A stretch of DNA of 64,000 nt from Candidatus Amarobacter glycogenicus. Its GTDB lineage: Bacteria; Chloroflexota; Dehalococcoidia; Tepidiformales; Tepidiformaceae. A model generated the notes under the pieces. The model made no database searches, was not told the DNA's origin, and saw only the letters and a program-made list of their open reading frames with translations. Positions 17,680 through 28,471 of the stretch are shown piece after piece. The stretch is from NCBI GenBank assembly GCA_016719395.1, contig JADJZF010000012.1:124001-188000 (forward strand). Reading direction: 5' to 3'. Both the position numbers and the translations under genes were made by a program. Positions within the stretch are counted from its first letter, which is position 1. The number at the start of each line of letters is the position of its first letter.

Positions 17680-18236
17680 CCGAGACCACGATCAAGCCCT
17701 ACGTCCCGGATTTTGGCGCCGAGGCCGAACGCCTCAAGCCGGTCGAGCTCCCGGATACGCACGCCGCCTACCGCATCGTGCTCCCGGGCGTGCTCCAGAT
17801 AGGCGCCGATACCGTCATCGCGATGAGCCGCAAGAGCTCGCTCTGGCCCATGACCTTCGGCCTGGCCTGCTGCGCCATCGAAATGATCGGCACCTTCATG
17901 TCGAACCACGACCTGGACCGCTTCGGCATCGTGCCCTGGCCATCTCCCCGCCAGAGCGACGTCATGATCGTCTCCGGTACCGTGACCAAGAAAATGGCCC
18001 CGGCAATCAAGCTCCTCTACGAGCAGATGCCGAACCCCAAGTACGTCATCTCCATGGGTGCGTGTGCCACCAACGGCGGCCCCTACACCGAATACGACCG
18101 GGTCCTCCAGGGCGTCGACAAGATCATCCCGGTGGACGTCTATGTCCCCGGCTGCCCGCCGCGCCCGGAGTCTCTTCTCGATGGCCTTCTCCGCCTCCAG
18201 GAGAAGATCATGGAAGAAAAGCGGATGGTCGGATGA
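17676..18236 (+). CDS. nuoB: NADH-quinone oxidoreductase subunit B
   Basis: A 186-residue peripheral-arm subunit that binds the terminal [4Fe-4S] cluster N2, which hands electrons to quinone. The tandem cysteines in LACCAIEM, the cysteine in MGACATNGG and the one in VPGCPPRPE are all present. It starts in an ATGA overlap with nuoA and ends in the same kind of overlap with nuoC, implying coupled translation. Confidence 0.97.
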   Translation: MTETTIKPYVPDFGAEAERLKPVELPDTHAAYRIVLPGVLQIGADTVIAMSRKSSLWPMTFGLACCAIEMIGTFMSNHDLDRFGIVPWPSPRQSDVMIVSGTVTKKMAPAIKLLYEQMPNPKYVISMGACATNGGPYTEYDRVLQGVDKIIPVDVYVPGCPPRPESLLDGLLRLQEKIMEEKRMVG

Positions 18237-18748
18237 GCAACGAAACCGCTACCGCCTATCCCGGCGTCGCCGCCCTCGTGCACAAGCACCTGGGGAAGAT
18301 CCCGTTCACGGCCAGCAAGCACTCCACCGATGTGGTCCTCCACGTCGCCCCGGATCACTTCCTCGAACTCGTCCGCGGACTGAAGGAGCGCCGGGAACTG
18401 GCCTTCGATTTCCTCCGTAACGTCACCGCCATCGACATGACGGAAGAAGGCCTCCGCGCCGTCTACCACTTCTACTCGTTCAAACACCACCATTCGCTCC
18501 AGGTCGATGTGAACACGCCTCCCGGCAACCCCCACATCCCCTCGCTCACCGCGCTCTATTCGGCTGCTAACTGGCACGAGCGCGAAGCCGCCGAGATGGT
18601 CGGCCTCGTCTTCGATGGCCACCCCAACCCCAAGAACCTGCTGCTCGATGAGGATGTGCGCATCCACCCGCTGCTCAAGGCGCACCCGCTCCAGAAGGCC
18701 GAGCTCTTCCAGGGCATCGAAGATACTTCCGCGGGGTTCAAGTTCTAA
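18233..18748 (+). CDS. nuoC: NADH-quinone oxidoreductase subunit C
   Basis: A 171-residue 30-kDa-type subunit. The diagnostic C-terminal segment is present as NWHEREAAEMVGLVFDGHP, after which the sequence runs through NLLLDEDVRIHPLLKAHPL. NuoC and NuoD are separate proteins here rather than the fused form of enteric bacteria. It overlaps nuoB by 4 bases and shares one base with the nuoD start (TAATG). Confidence 0.95.
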   Translation: MSNETATAYPGVAALVHKHLGKIPFTASKHSTDVVLHVAPDHFLELVRGLKERRELAFDFLRNVTAIDMTEEGLRAVYHFYSFKHHHSLQVDVNTPPGNPHIPSLTALYSAANWHEREAAEMVGLVFDGHPNPKNLLLDEDVRIHPLLKAHPLQKAELFQGIEDTSAGFKF

Positions 18749-19893
18749 TGACTGTCTGGCCTGAAGAACGCACCGCGAGCATCGACTCCTTCAACACCGT
18801 CGACATGACGATCAACGTAGGTCCGCAGCACCCCGCGACCCACGGCGTGTTCCGCATGGTCCTCACCGTCGATGGCGAGGTCGTCGTCGATTGCGAACCG
18901 TATATCGGCTACCTCCACCGCGGCCTCGAGAAGCTCACGGAGAACCACGACTACCGCCAGTCGATGGGCTGGTGGGACCGCACCGACTACCTTGCCGGCA
19001 TCTGTTGCGAGCAGGCCTACTGCATGGCCGTCGAAAAGCTCGGCAACATCGAAGTCCCCGAGCGGGCCGAGTACATCCGCGTGATGATGGCCGAGCTCTC
19101 GCGCATCCTCTCGCACTTCATGTTCTTCGGGGCGTTCGGCGCCGACGTCGGTTCGTTCGGCACGTCGTTCATCTACGCCTGGCGCGAACGCGAGCGCATT
19201 TACGACTTCTTCGAGGAAGTCGCCGGCGACCGCATGTTCCCCACCTATCTCCGCCCCGGCGGCGTCCAGATGGACCTCCCGGATGGCTGGGAGAAGCGGG
19301 TCAACGAGATCCTCGGACACATCGAACAGGGCCTCGAAGACTTCGATGGACTCCTCACCGGCAACGAGATCTTCGTCGAGCGCTGCCGGGGCCTTTCGCC
19401 GGTTTCGAAAGAACAGGCCATCGACTGGGGCCTGAGCGGCCCGATGATCCGCGCCACTGGCCTTGCCCACGACATTCGCCGCGCCGAGCCCTATTCCGTC
19501 TACGACCGCCTCCAGTTCAACATCCCCACGGGTAAGAACGGCGACGTCTTCGACCGGTACATGGTGCGCATGGCCGAGGCCTACCAGAGCACGAAGATCG
19601 TCCGCCAGTGCATGGAGCAGATGCCGAATAGCGGCCTCGTCCTCAACCCGGACCTCCCCAAGACGCTGCGCATCGACGAGGGCGAATGCTACGTCCGTAC
19701 CGAAGGCACCAAGGGTGAGTACGGCGTCTATGGTCTCGCCAGGGGCGGCAACAAGCCCTACCGAATGAAGCTTCGGTCGCCATCCTTCTGCAACCTCTCG
19801 GCACTGAAGCAGATGGTCGTCGGCCACTACGTCGCCGATGCCGTCATCATTCTCGGTTCGCTCGATATCGTCCTGGGCGAGGTGGACAAATGA
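18748..19893 (+). CDS. nuoD: NADH-quinone oxidoreductase subunit D
   Basis: The 49-kDa subunit, 381 residues, forming the quinone pocket with NuoB. Recognisable blocks are INVGPQHPATHGVFR with the quinone-site histidine, YIGYLHRGLEK, ELSRILSHFMFFG and the C-terminal LGSLDIVLGEVDK. Length is normal and all conserved blocks are in one frame. ATGA overlap with nuoH. Confidence 0.97.
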   Translation: MTVWPEERTASIDSFNTVDMTINVGPQHPATHGVFRMVLTVDGEVVVDCEPYIGYLHRGLEKLTENHDYRQSMGWWDRTDYLAGICCEQAYCMAVEKLGNIEVPERAEYIRVMMAELSRILSHFMFFGAFGADVGSFGTSFIYAWRERERIYDFFEEVAGDRMFPTYLRPGGVQMDLPDGWEKRVNEILGHIEQGLEDFDGLLTGNEIFVERCRGLSPVSKEQAIDWGLSGPMIRATGLAHDIRRAEPYSVYDRLQFNIPTGKNGDVFDRYMVRMAEAYQSTKIVRQCMEQMPNSGLVLNPDLPKTLRIDEGECYVRTEGTKGEYGVYGLARGGNKPYRMKLRSPSFCNLSALKQMVVGHYVADAVIILGSLDIVLGEVDK

Positions 19894-21043
19894 TGCTCTT
19901 CGCCGACCCGCTGTTCGGCTTGCCCTCGTGGACCGACGCCATCATCCGGGTGGTCCTCGTCGTCCTCGCGATGACGATCGTGGTCATGTACCTCACCTAC
20001 GGCGAGCGCAAGGTCGTTGCGCGCTTCCAGCAGCGCCTCGGCCCGACAGAGACCGGCCCCGGCGGCCTCATCCAGGCCTTCGCCGACGCCTTCAAGCTCG
20101 TCCTCAAGGAAGACATCCGGCCAACCAACGCGGACCGCTGGGTGTTCGAACTCGCCCCCTACGCGACGTTCGTCCCCGTGTTCATGGTCCTCCTCGCGCT
20201 GCCCTTCGCCCACGACTGGGGCGTGCGCGACCTCGGCCTCGGCCTCTTCTACGTGTTCGCCATCCTCGGCCTGAACATCGTCGGCATCATGATGGCCGGC
20301 CTCGGCTCCGGGAATAAGTACGCACTGCTCGGGGGCATCCGGGCCGCCGCCCAGATGATCAGCTACGAGATCCCGCTCGTCATCAGCCTCCTCTGTGTCG
20401 CCATGATTACGAGCGCGGACACGGGCAACGAGATCGGCACGCTCAACCTGAACGTCATCGCCGCGCTCCAGGAAGACCGGCCCTACGTCCTCCTCCAGCC
20501 GCTGGCTTTCCTCATCTTCTTCACGGCCATGCTCTCGGAGCTGCACCGCGCGCCGTTCGACATCCCCGTCGCCGAGTCCGAGATCGTCGGCGGCTATTTC
20601 GTCGAGTACTCAGGCATCCGCTGGTCCATGTTCCAGCTTTCCGAATACGCCTCGATGTGGGGCTTCAGCGTCTTCGGGTCAGTCGTCTTCCTTGGCGGCT
20701 GGGCCTTCCCCTTCGGCGCCGATGCCCACTGGTCCGTCCAGCTCGCGACCACGATGGTGAAGAGCCTCTCGTTCATCGTCCTCATCTTCTGGGTGCGCAC
20801 CACTGTGCCCCGCCTCCGCATCGACCAGCTCATGAGCTTCTGCTGGAAGGTCCTCCTCCCGATGTCGATCGTCCAGATGCTCATGAACGGCGTAATCCTC
20901 GCCTATGACTGGCCCCAGGAGCTGCTCACGCTCACGAGTGGCGCCGGCGCCGCCCTCCTCGTCGCGATCATCATCAAGCGAGCCGTCCGGCGCCCCAGCA
21001 AGGACCTCGTCGGCACCTACAAAACGCTCGGAGCGCCAGCGCA

Positions 21044-21047
<4 letters not shown>
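19890..21047 (+). CDS. nuoH: NADH-quinone oxidoreductase subunit H
   Basis: A 385-residue membrane subunit with about eight helices that joins the peripheral and membrane arms. The conserved GERKVVARFQQRLGPTETGP loop, the SYEIPLVISLL helix and the ELHRAPFDIPVAESEIVGGY loop near the quinone channel are intact. Overlaps nuoD and nuoI by 4 bases each. Confidence 0.97.
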
Positions 21048-22653
<1,606 letters not shown>

Positions 22654-22654
<1 letters not shown>

Positions 22655-23157
22655 TGGCGACTGAAGTCCTCTGGTGGATCTTCGCCGCGGCGATCGTCGT
22701 GCTTTCTGCTGGCGTGGTGTTCTCGCGTTCCATCATCCACTCGGCCATCTTCCTCATCGGGAGCCTCGCGGGAGTCGGAGCGATGTACATCTTCCTGCAG
22801 ATGGAGTTCCTCGCCCTGGTGCAGTTCCTCATCTACGGAGGCGCCGTTACCGTCCTCATCCTGCTCGCGCTGATGCTCACGAGACCGGATGCCCCCGGCC
22901 ACCGACAGAGCCTGAACGGCACCCAGCAGCCGTTCGCACTGCTCGTTGGCGCCGGTCTCATGGTCATCCTGTTCGCCGTCATTACCGGGACCACCTGGCC
23001 CGGGTCGGACATTGAATCGCTCACCGAAGTCCCGCTCACGCTGGTCTCCCAGCGGCTCTTCGAAGACTTCGGTGCACCGTTCGTGATCGCTTCGGCGCTC
23101 TTGCTGGTAGCCCTCGTCGGGGCCATCATCCTGGCGCGGCAAGAGGAGGGCGAGTAG
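22654..23157 (+). CDS. nuoJ: NADH-quinone oxidoreductase subunit J
   Basis: A 167-residue membrane subunit with five helices; the conserved LVQFLIYGGAVTVLILLALML helix, which contains the pi-bulge region linked to coupling, is clear. It starts at a GTG sharing one base with the TAG of nuoI. Two bases separate it from nuoK. Confidence 0.95.
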
Positions 23158-23159
23158 CC

Positions 23160-23468
23160 ATGGTCCCCCTCGAAAACTACCTCGTCCTCAGTGCAATCAT
23201 CTTCAGTCTCGGTGTTTACGGCGTGCTCGCTCGTCGCAACGCCGTCCTGGTTCTCATGTCGATCGAGCTCATGTTGAACGCGGTAAGCCTCAACTTCATC
23301 GCGTTTGCCGCATACCTCGATCCTGGAAAGATCACCGGCGCAATCTTCGCCGTGTTCGTCATCACTGTCGCCGCGGCGGAAGTCGGTTTGGCTCTTGCCA
23401 TCGTCATCCGCCTGTTCCGCAATCGCGCCACGTCCAACGTGGACGAAGCGGCCATCATGAAGTGGTAG
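23160..23468 (+). CDS. nuoK: NADH-quinone oxidoreductase subunit K
   Basis: A 102-residue subunit with three helices. The proton-channel glutamates are present in SIELMLNAVSLNFIAF and in the third helix AAAEVGLALAIVI. Typical length and order in the cluster. Confidence 0.96.
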   Translation: MVPLENYLVLSAIIFSLGVYGVLARRNAVLVLMSIELMLNAVSLNFIAFAAYLDPGKITGAIFAVFVITVAAAEVGLALAIVIRLFRNRATSNVDEAAIMKW

Positions 23469-23486
23469 AAGGGGCCGGAACGAAGA

Positions 23487-25388
23487 ATGGGTGCTGAACA
23501 GGCCTGGCTGCTCGCCGCTATCCCGGCGGGTGTCTTCTTTGTGCTCGCAATCTTCGGGCGCGCGCTCCCCCGCGGCGGCGACTACCTCGGCGTAGCCGCC
23601 ATCGGCACGTCTTTCCTCCTCTCTTTCTTCGTACTCGGCGATCTCCTCAGCACCGAAGACAAGCTCGGCCCCATCACGGCGAGCATCGAGTGGTCCACCA
23701 TCGGGAAGTTCGAACTCCGCCAGGGAATCTGGATCGATCCCATTACCGTGACGATGTTCGGCGTCATCACCACGGTCGCCCTGATGGTGAATGTCTTCTC
23801 CATCGGCTACATGAAGGGCGAGCCGCGCTACTACTGGTTCTTCGCCGTCCTCCAGCTCTTCGTCGCTTCCATGCTGATGCTGGTGATGGCCGACAACCTT
23901 CTGCTCGTCTACATCTCATGGGAACTTGTCGGCGTCTGTTCTTTCCTTCTCATCGGGTTCTACTGGGAAAAGCGCTCCGCCACCGAAGCCGCGAAGAAGG
24001 CGTTCATCACGACTCGTGTCGGCGATGTCGGTCTCCTCATCGGCATCATCCTGCTCTGGAAGGCGACCGGCACGTTCGATATTCACGGCATCATCCACGC
24101 CGCCGAAGCGGGCCAAATCGGCCAAACGTACCTGTTCGTCTCGATCATGTTCGTCTTCCTCGGATGCATGGGTAAGAGCGCCCAGGTCCCGTTCCATGTC
24201 TGGCTCCCGGACGCCATGGAAGGCCCGACTCCCGTCTCCGCACTCATCCACGCGGCCACCATGGTCGTCGCCGGCGTCTACCTCACCGCCCGCCTCCTGC
24301 CGATCTTCGAGGTGGCAGACGGGGCGCTCCTGGTTGTGACGATCGTCGGACTTACAACCGCGCTCCTCACCGGGTTCATCGCTCTCGCCCAGACCGACAT
24401 CAAGAAGGTCCTGGCCTACTCGACGGTCGGCCAGCTGGGGTTCATGTTCGTCGCTCTTGGCACCGGGCATCCGGCCATCGGCATGTTCCACCTGGCCACC
24501 CACGCCTTCTTCAAGGCGCTTCTCTTCCTCGGCAGCGGTTCCGTAATTCACGCCACCCACCACAACCAGGAGATGGAGAAGCTCGGCGGGCTCTGGAAGA
24601 AAATGCCGATAACGGGCACGACATTCTTCATCGGCTCACTCGCCCTCGCCGGCGTCCCGCCTCTGGCCGGGTTCTGGTCGAAGGACGAGATCTTTGTCGC
24701 CTTGAACGACAAGTGGGGCCTCTGGGCGGTCCTCATCCTCGCCCTGGCCGCGACGATGACGGCGTTCTATACCACCCGCCTGTTCATCCGCACCTTCATG
24801 GGCAAGCCGATGGACAAACACGTCCATGACCACACCCACGAATCCGGCTACGTAATGACCGGGCCGCTGATGTTCCTTGCCTTCCTGGCCGTTACGGCAG
24901 GTTTCGTAGTGTTCCACAGCGTTGGCAAGGGCCTCGGGCTCCCCGGGGGCATCACCGAGTTCATCTTCGCCGAACACCATGGCCCCCACGAATACGAGAT
25001 CGATTGGGGCTTCGCGGCCGCCTCGGTGGTGATGGCCACGATCGGCATCTTCGCGGCAGGTTGGATGTACTGGGGCAACAGCATCGAACGCTCGACTGCC
25101 CTCGCAGAGCGGAACCCCGGCATCTACCAGATGTTCAAGCGCAAGTTCTACTTCGATGAGCTGTACCAGGCCGTGATCGACCGCGGTGTGCTCGGATTCA
25201 GCTACGTCGTTTCCTGGTTCGACCGCTACGTCGTGAACGACACCGGCGTCGATGGTTCGGCACAGATCACCGGTTTCTCCGGTGGTGTTCTCAAATATTT
25301 GCAGACCGGCCGCGTGCCCAATTACGCCATGGCTATCGCCCTTGGCGTGGTTGGTCTCACCGTGGCCGGCCTGGTGGTGAGGGGCTAA
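23487..25388 (+). CDS. nuoL: NADH-quinone oxidoreductase subunit L
   Basis: The distal antiporter-like proton pump, 633 residues. The key segments are SWELVGVCSFLLIGFYW with the channel glutamate, HVWLPDAMEGPTPVSALIH with the broken-helix lysine/histidine region, and AYSTVGQLGFMF. The C-terminal transverse helix and final membrane anchor that span the membrane arm are included in the length. Starts 18 bases after nuoK. Confidence 0.97.
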   Translation: MGAEQAWLLAAIPAGVFFVLAIFGRALPRGGDYLGVAAIGTSFLLSFFVLGDLLSTEDKLGPITASIEWSTIGKFELRQGIWIDPITVTMFGVITTVALMVNVFSIGYMKGEPRYYWFFAVLQLFVASMLMLVMADNLLLVYISWELVGVCSFLLIGFYWEKRSATEAAKKAFITTRVGDVGLLIGIILLWKATGTFDIHGIIHAAEAGQIGQTYLFVSIMFVFLGCMGKSAQVPFHVWLPDAMEGPTPVSALIHAATMVVAGVYLTARLLPIFEVADGALLVVTIVGLTTALLTGFIALAQTDIKKVLAYSTVGQLGFMFVALGTGHPAIGMFHLATHAFFKALLFLGSGSVIHATHHNQEMEKLGGLWKKMPITGTTFFIGSLALAGVPPLAGFWSKDEIFVALNDKWGLWAVLILALAATMTAFYTTRLFIRTFMGKPMDKHVHDHTHESGYVMTGPLMFLAFLAVTAGFVVFHSVGKGLGLPGGITEFIFAEHHGPHEYEIDWGFAAASVVMATIGIFAAGWMYWGNSIERSTALAERNPGIYQMFKRKFYFDELYQAVIDRGVLGFSYVVSWFDRYVVNDTGVDGSAQITGFSGGVLKYLQTGRVPNYAMAIALGVVGLTVAGLVVRG

Positions 25389-25391
25389 CGC

Positions 25392-26897
25392 GTGAGTCTT
25401 GAAGAGGCCCAGGGATACGTCGTCCTCGCCACGCTGGCGGTGCCGCTGCTCGCGGCGTTCGCGCTCGTGCTCACGCCCGGCCGCGAGAAGATGCTCGTCC
25501 GTTACATCTCGGCCGTTACCGGCGCCATCGTCTGCGGCCTGAGCATTTACATCTTCGCCGCCTACCAGGTCGGCGGAGATCAGGTGCAGATGACACTCCG
25601 CTGGGCGTGGGTGGAGAACACCGCCTTCCTCGGCGAAAACGGCATTACCCTCTACCTCGCCGTCGATGGCATCTCCGCCACCATGGCACTGCTCACCGGC
25701 GTCGTTGCTTTCGCCGGCGCGCTGGCCGCCTGGAAGCTCGACTTCCGCAACAAGGACTTCTACATCCTCTACTGGACGCTCCTCGCGGGCGTCTTCGGGA
25801 CGTTCTTCTCCTACGACCTCTTCTTCTTCTTCTTCTTCTACGAACTCGCCGTCATGCCGCTCTACCTCCTCATCGGTGTCTGGGGTTCCACGCGCAAGGA
25901 GTACGGCGCCGCCAAGCTGACGCTGATGCTGGTCGGCGGCTCGGTGCTCATCTGGATCGGCATCTTCGCCGTCTTCCACGAAGCCAACCTGGGGACCTTC
26001 GACATGGAGAAGCTCTGGGCGGCCGGTAGCGACGGCACGCTCAGCCCGACATTCCAGAAGACTTTCTTCCCATTCATGGTCATCGGGTGTGGCGTCCTCG
26101 CCGCCCTCTGGCCGTTCCATACCTGGTCGCCGGATGGTCACATGTCGGCGCCGACCGCCGTCTCCATGGTCCATGCCGGCGTCCTGATGAAGCTCGGCGC
26201 CTTCGGCATCATCCGCCTCGGTATCCAGCTCATGCCCGAGGGCGCGGAGTTCTGGATGCCCGGGCTCATGGTCCTCGGCGTCATCGGGGCCGTCTATGGC
26301 GCCACCGCCGCCCTGACTCAGCGCGACTTCAAGCTGATCTCCGGCTATAGCTCCGTCAGCCACATGGGCTATGTCCTCATGGGCCTCGCCACCATGAACG
26401 AGATCGGGATCACCGGCGCGGTCCTCCAGATGTTCTCCCACGGCGTCATGACGGCCCTCGTCTTCCTCATGATTGGCGCCCTCTACGACCAGGCCCACAC
26501 GCGCGACCTCAAGGATTTCGGTGGCATCGCCAAGGTCATGCCGCTCTGGGTCATCTTCTACGCCATCGCCGGACTCGCGAACGTTGGGCTCCCGGGTTTC
26601 TCCGGATTCACCGCGGAATTCCACATCTTCGTCGGCACTTTCCAGACGTATCCCGTCTTCGGGGCCCTGGCCATTTTCGCGGCCGCCCTCGCCGCCGCCT
26701 ACATGCTCCGCATGTTCGGGACCGTTTTCTTCGGGCCATTCAACCCGCGTTGGTCTGATCTGAAAGACCTCACGCCGTTGGAGCGCTTATCCGGCGGCAT
26801 GCTCATCGCCTCCATTGTCGTCATGGGCGTCTGGTGGGCTCCCTTCACCGACCGTGTCGGCGCTACCGTGATGCTCCTCCCAGGGGTGGCCAGCTAA
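25392..26897 (+). CDS. nuoM: NADH-quinone oxidoreductase subunit M
   Basis: An antiporter-like proton-pumping subunit of 501 residues starting at GTG. Conserved landmarks are FFFFYELAVMPLYLLIG with the channel glutamate, the FHTWSPDGHMSAPTAVSM block and ISGYSSVSHMGYV. The stop shares one base with the nuoN start. Confidence 0.97.
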   Translation: MSLEEAQGYVVLATLAVPLLAAFALVLTPGREKMLVRYISAVTGAIVCGLSIYIFAAYQVGGDQVQMTLRWAWVENTAFLGENGITLYLAVDGISATMALLTGVVAFAGALAAWKLDFRNKDFYILYWTLLAGVFGTFFSYDLFFFFFFYELAVMPLYLLIGVWGSTRKEYGAAKLTLMLVGGSVLIWIGIFAVFHEANLGTFDMEKLWAAGSDGTLSPTFQKTFFPFMVIGCGVLAALWPFHTWSPDGHMSAPTAVSMVHAGVLMKLGAFGIIRLGIQLMPEGAEFWMPGLMVLGVIGAVYGATAALTQRDFKLISGYSSVSHMGYVLMGLATMNEIGITGAVLQMFSHGVMTALVFLMIGALYDQAHTRDLKDFGGIAKVMPLWVIFYAIAGLANVGLPGFSGFTAEFHIFVGTFQTYPVFGALAIFAAALAAAYMLRMFGTVFFGPFNPRWSDLKDLTPLERLSGGMLIASIVVMGVWWAPFTDRVGATVMLLPGVAS

Positions 26898-28387
26898 TGC
26901 GCGACTACACCATTTTCATCCCGGAATACATCGCCGCCGGAGCCGCCATCGGCATCATCGGCGTCGAACTCTTCTGGCCCAACTTCCGGAAGGATGCACT
27001 CGCCTACCTCACAGCCCTTGCGGCGGTTGTCTGGTTCGTCGCCGGGCTCTTCTTCATCGGCAAGGACGCGCAGAGCTTCCAGGGACTCATTGCCAGCGAC
27101 GACTTCACGACCTACTTCCGCCTGCTCGCCGCGGGCATCGTGTTCGTTGTCTCCATCATCTCAGCGAACTACATGAGCGAGCGGACAAAGACCGCTGCCG
27201 AGTTCTACGGGCTGATGCTGATCGGCGGATGCGCCATGGTCTATATGGCCGCCGCCACAGAATTGATCACCGCCTATATCTCGCTCGAACTCCTGAGCTT
27301 CTCGCTCTACATCCTCGTCGGCTATCTCAAGCGCGATAACCTGAGCAGCGAAGCAAGCCTGAAGTACATCCTCCTGGGCGCCTTTTCCAGCGCGATGTTC
27401 CTCTACGGCATGAGTCTCGTGTACGGCGTCACCGGCACGACCACCTACGAAGGCATCGGCGCCGCCCTGGCCGATCGCAGCGCCGACACCGACACCGCCG
27501 TCATCACGGGCTTCATGCTGATCATCGCGGGGGTCGGATTCAAGGTCTCTGCGGCGCCATTCCACATGTGGGCGCCCGATGCCTACGAAGGCGCACCCCT
27601 TCCGATCACCGCGTTCCTTTCCACGCTCTCGAAAGCAGCCGGCTTTGCGATGATCCTTCGGCTCTTCGGTACCGCCATCGTGGTCGATGCCGTCGAGTGG
27701 CGCTGGGCCATCATGGTCCTCGCTGCAGCGACGATGACCCTCGGCAACCTCGTTGCCATCCAGCAAAAGAACCTGAAGCGCCTTGTCGCTTACAGCTCGA
27801 TTGGCCAGGTGGGCTACATGCTCATCAGCATTGCTGCCATCGGCTACGGAGACGGCGCCGGCGGAGTCAATGCCACCTCCGGGCTGCTCATCCACATCAT
27901 CGGCTACGTCTGCTCGACCCTTCTCCTGTTCGTCGCGCTCACCGCGTTCTACAACCGCACGCGCAAGGACAACATCGAGGATTTGAAGGGCCTCGCGGAG
28001 ACTCAGCCGTTCCTCGCCCTGGTGATCACCTGTGCGCTCTTCTCCTTCGCCGGCCTGCCGTTCTTCGCCGGGTTCGCCACCAAGCTCTTCATGTTCCAGG
28101 GCGCTACCACCGACGAAACCCTCTGGGTCGTTGGGCTCGCCGTCGTCAACAGCTTCATCAGCCTCTACTACTACCTCATGGTCATTCGCCAGATGTACCT
28201 CTTCGACCCGGTCGGCGACCAGAAGCGTTGGAAAGTGGACCCGGTCCTCGGCGGACTCGGCATCGCCCTTGTCCTCGGCGTGCTCTTCATCGGCATGTAC
28301 CCCGGCCCGGCCTTCTCCTTCAGCGAGGATGCGGCCAACGCGCTCTTCGAATCGGCCCCGGCCAGCGGCGTCGCGCGCGTCCCCTGA
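26897..28387 (+). CDS. nuoN: NADH-quinone oxidoreductase subunit N
   Basis: The third antiporter-like subunit, 496 residues, closing the cluster. It contains YISLELLSFSLYILVGY, the FHMWAPDAYEGAPLPITAFL block and LVAYSSIGQVGYML. The ATG at 26897 sits in TAATG with nuoM; the frame is open 21 codons upstream inside nuoM but that part is not NuoN-like. No nuoE, nuoF or nuoG is present anywhere in the window. Confidence 0.97.
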   Translation: MRDYTIFIPEYIAAGAAIGIIGVELFWPNFRKDALAYLTALAAVVWFVAGLFFIGKDAQSFQGLIASDDFTTYFRLLAAGIVFVVSIISANYMSERTKTAAEFYGLMLIGGCAMVYMAAATELITAYISLELLSFSLYILVGYLKRDNLSSEASLKYILLGAFSSAMFLYGMSLVYGVTGTTTYEGIGAALADRSADTDTAVITGFMLIIAGVGFKVSAAPFHMWAPDAYEGAPLPITAFLSTLSKAAGFAMILRLFGTAIVVDAVEWRWAIMVLAAATMTLGNLVAIQQKNLKRLVAYSSIGQVGYMLISIAAIGYGDGAGGVNATSGLLIHIIGYVCSTLLLFVALTAFYNRTRKDNIEDLKGLAETQPFLALVITCALFSFAGLPFFAGFATKLFMFQGATTDETLWVVGLAVVNSFISLYYYLMVIRQMYLFDPVGDQKRWKVDPVLGGLGIALVLGVLFIGMYPGPAFSFSEDAANALFESAPASGVARVP

Positions 28388-28405
28388 GGCCGGCCATGAC
28401 CGGCC
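28388..28405 (+). terminator. Hairpin at the end of the nuo cluster (weak)
   Basis: GGCCGG-CCATGA-CCGGCC immediately follows the nuoN stop. There is no T-run, so it may stabilise the transcript end rather than terminate by itself. Confidence 0.35.
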
Positions 28406-28471
28406 CAGGGTCTGCAACTTCCCCGCGGCTCTCCCGCGTCCGCTACAATCGCGCCTACCGGAGGCGCATCC

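Noticed and set aside
24636..26624. 662-codon minus-strand frame opposite nuoL/nuoM
   Set aside because: Antisense shadow of two conserved subunits; the translation is a low-complexity mix of Glu, Asp, Gly and His without domains.
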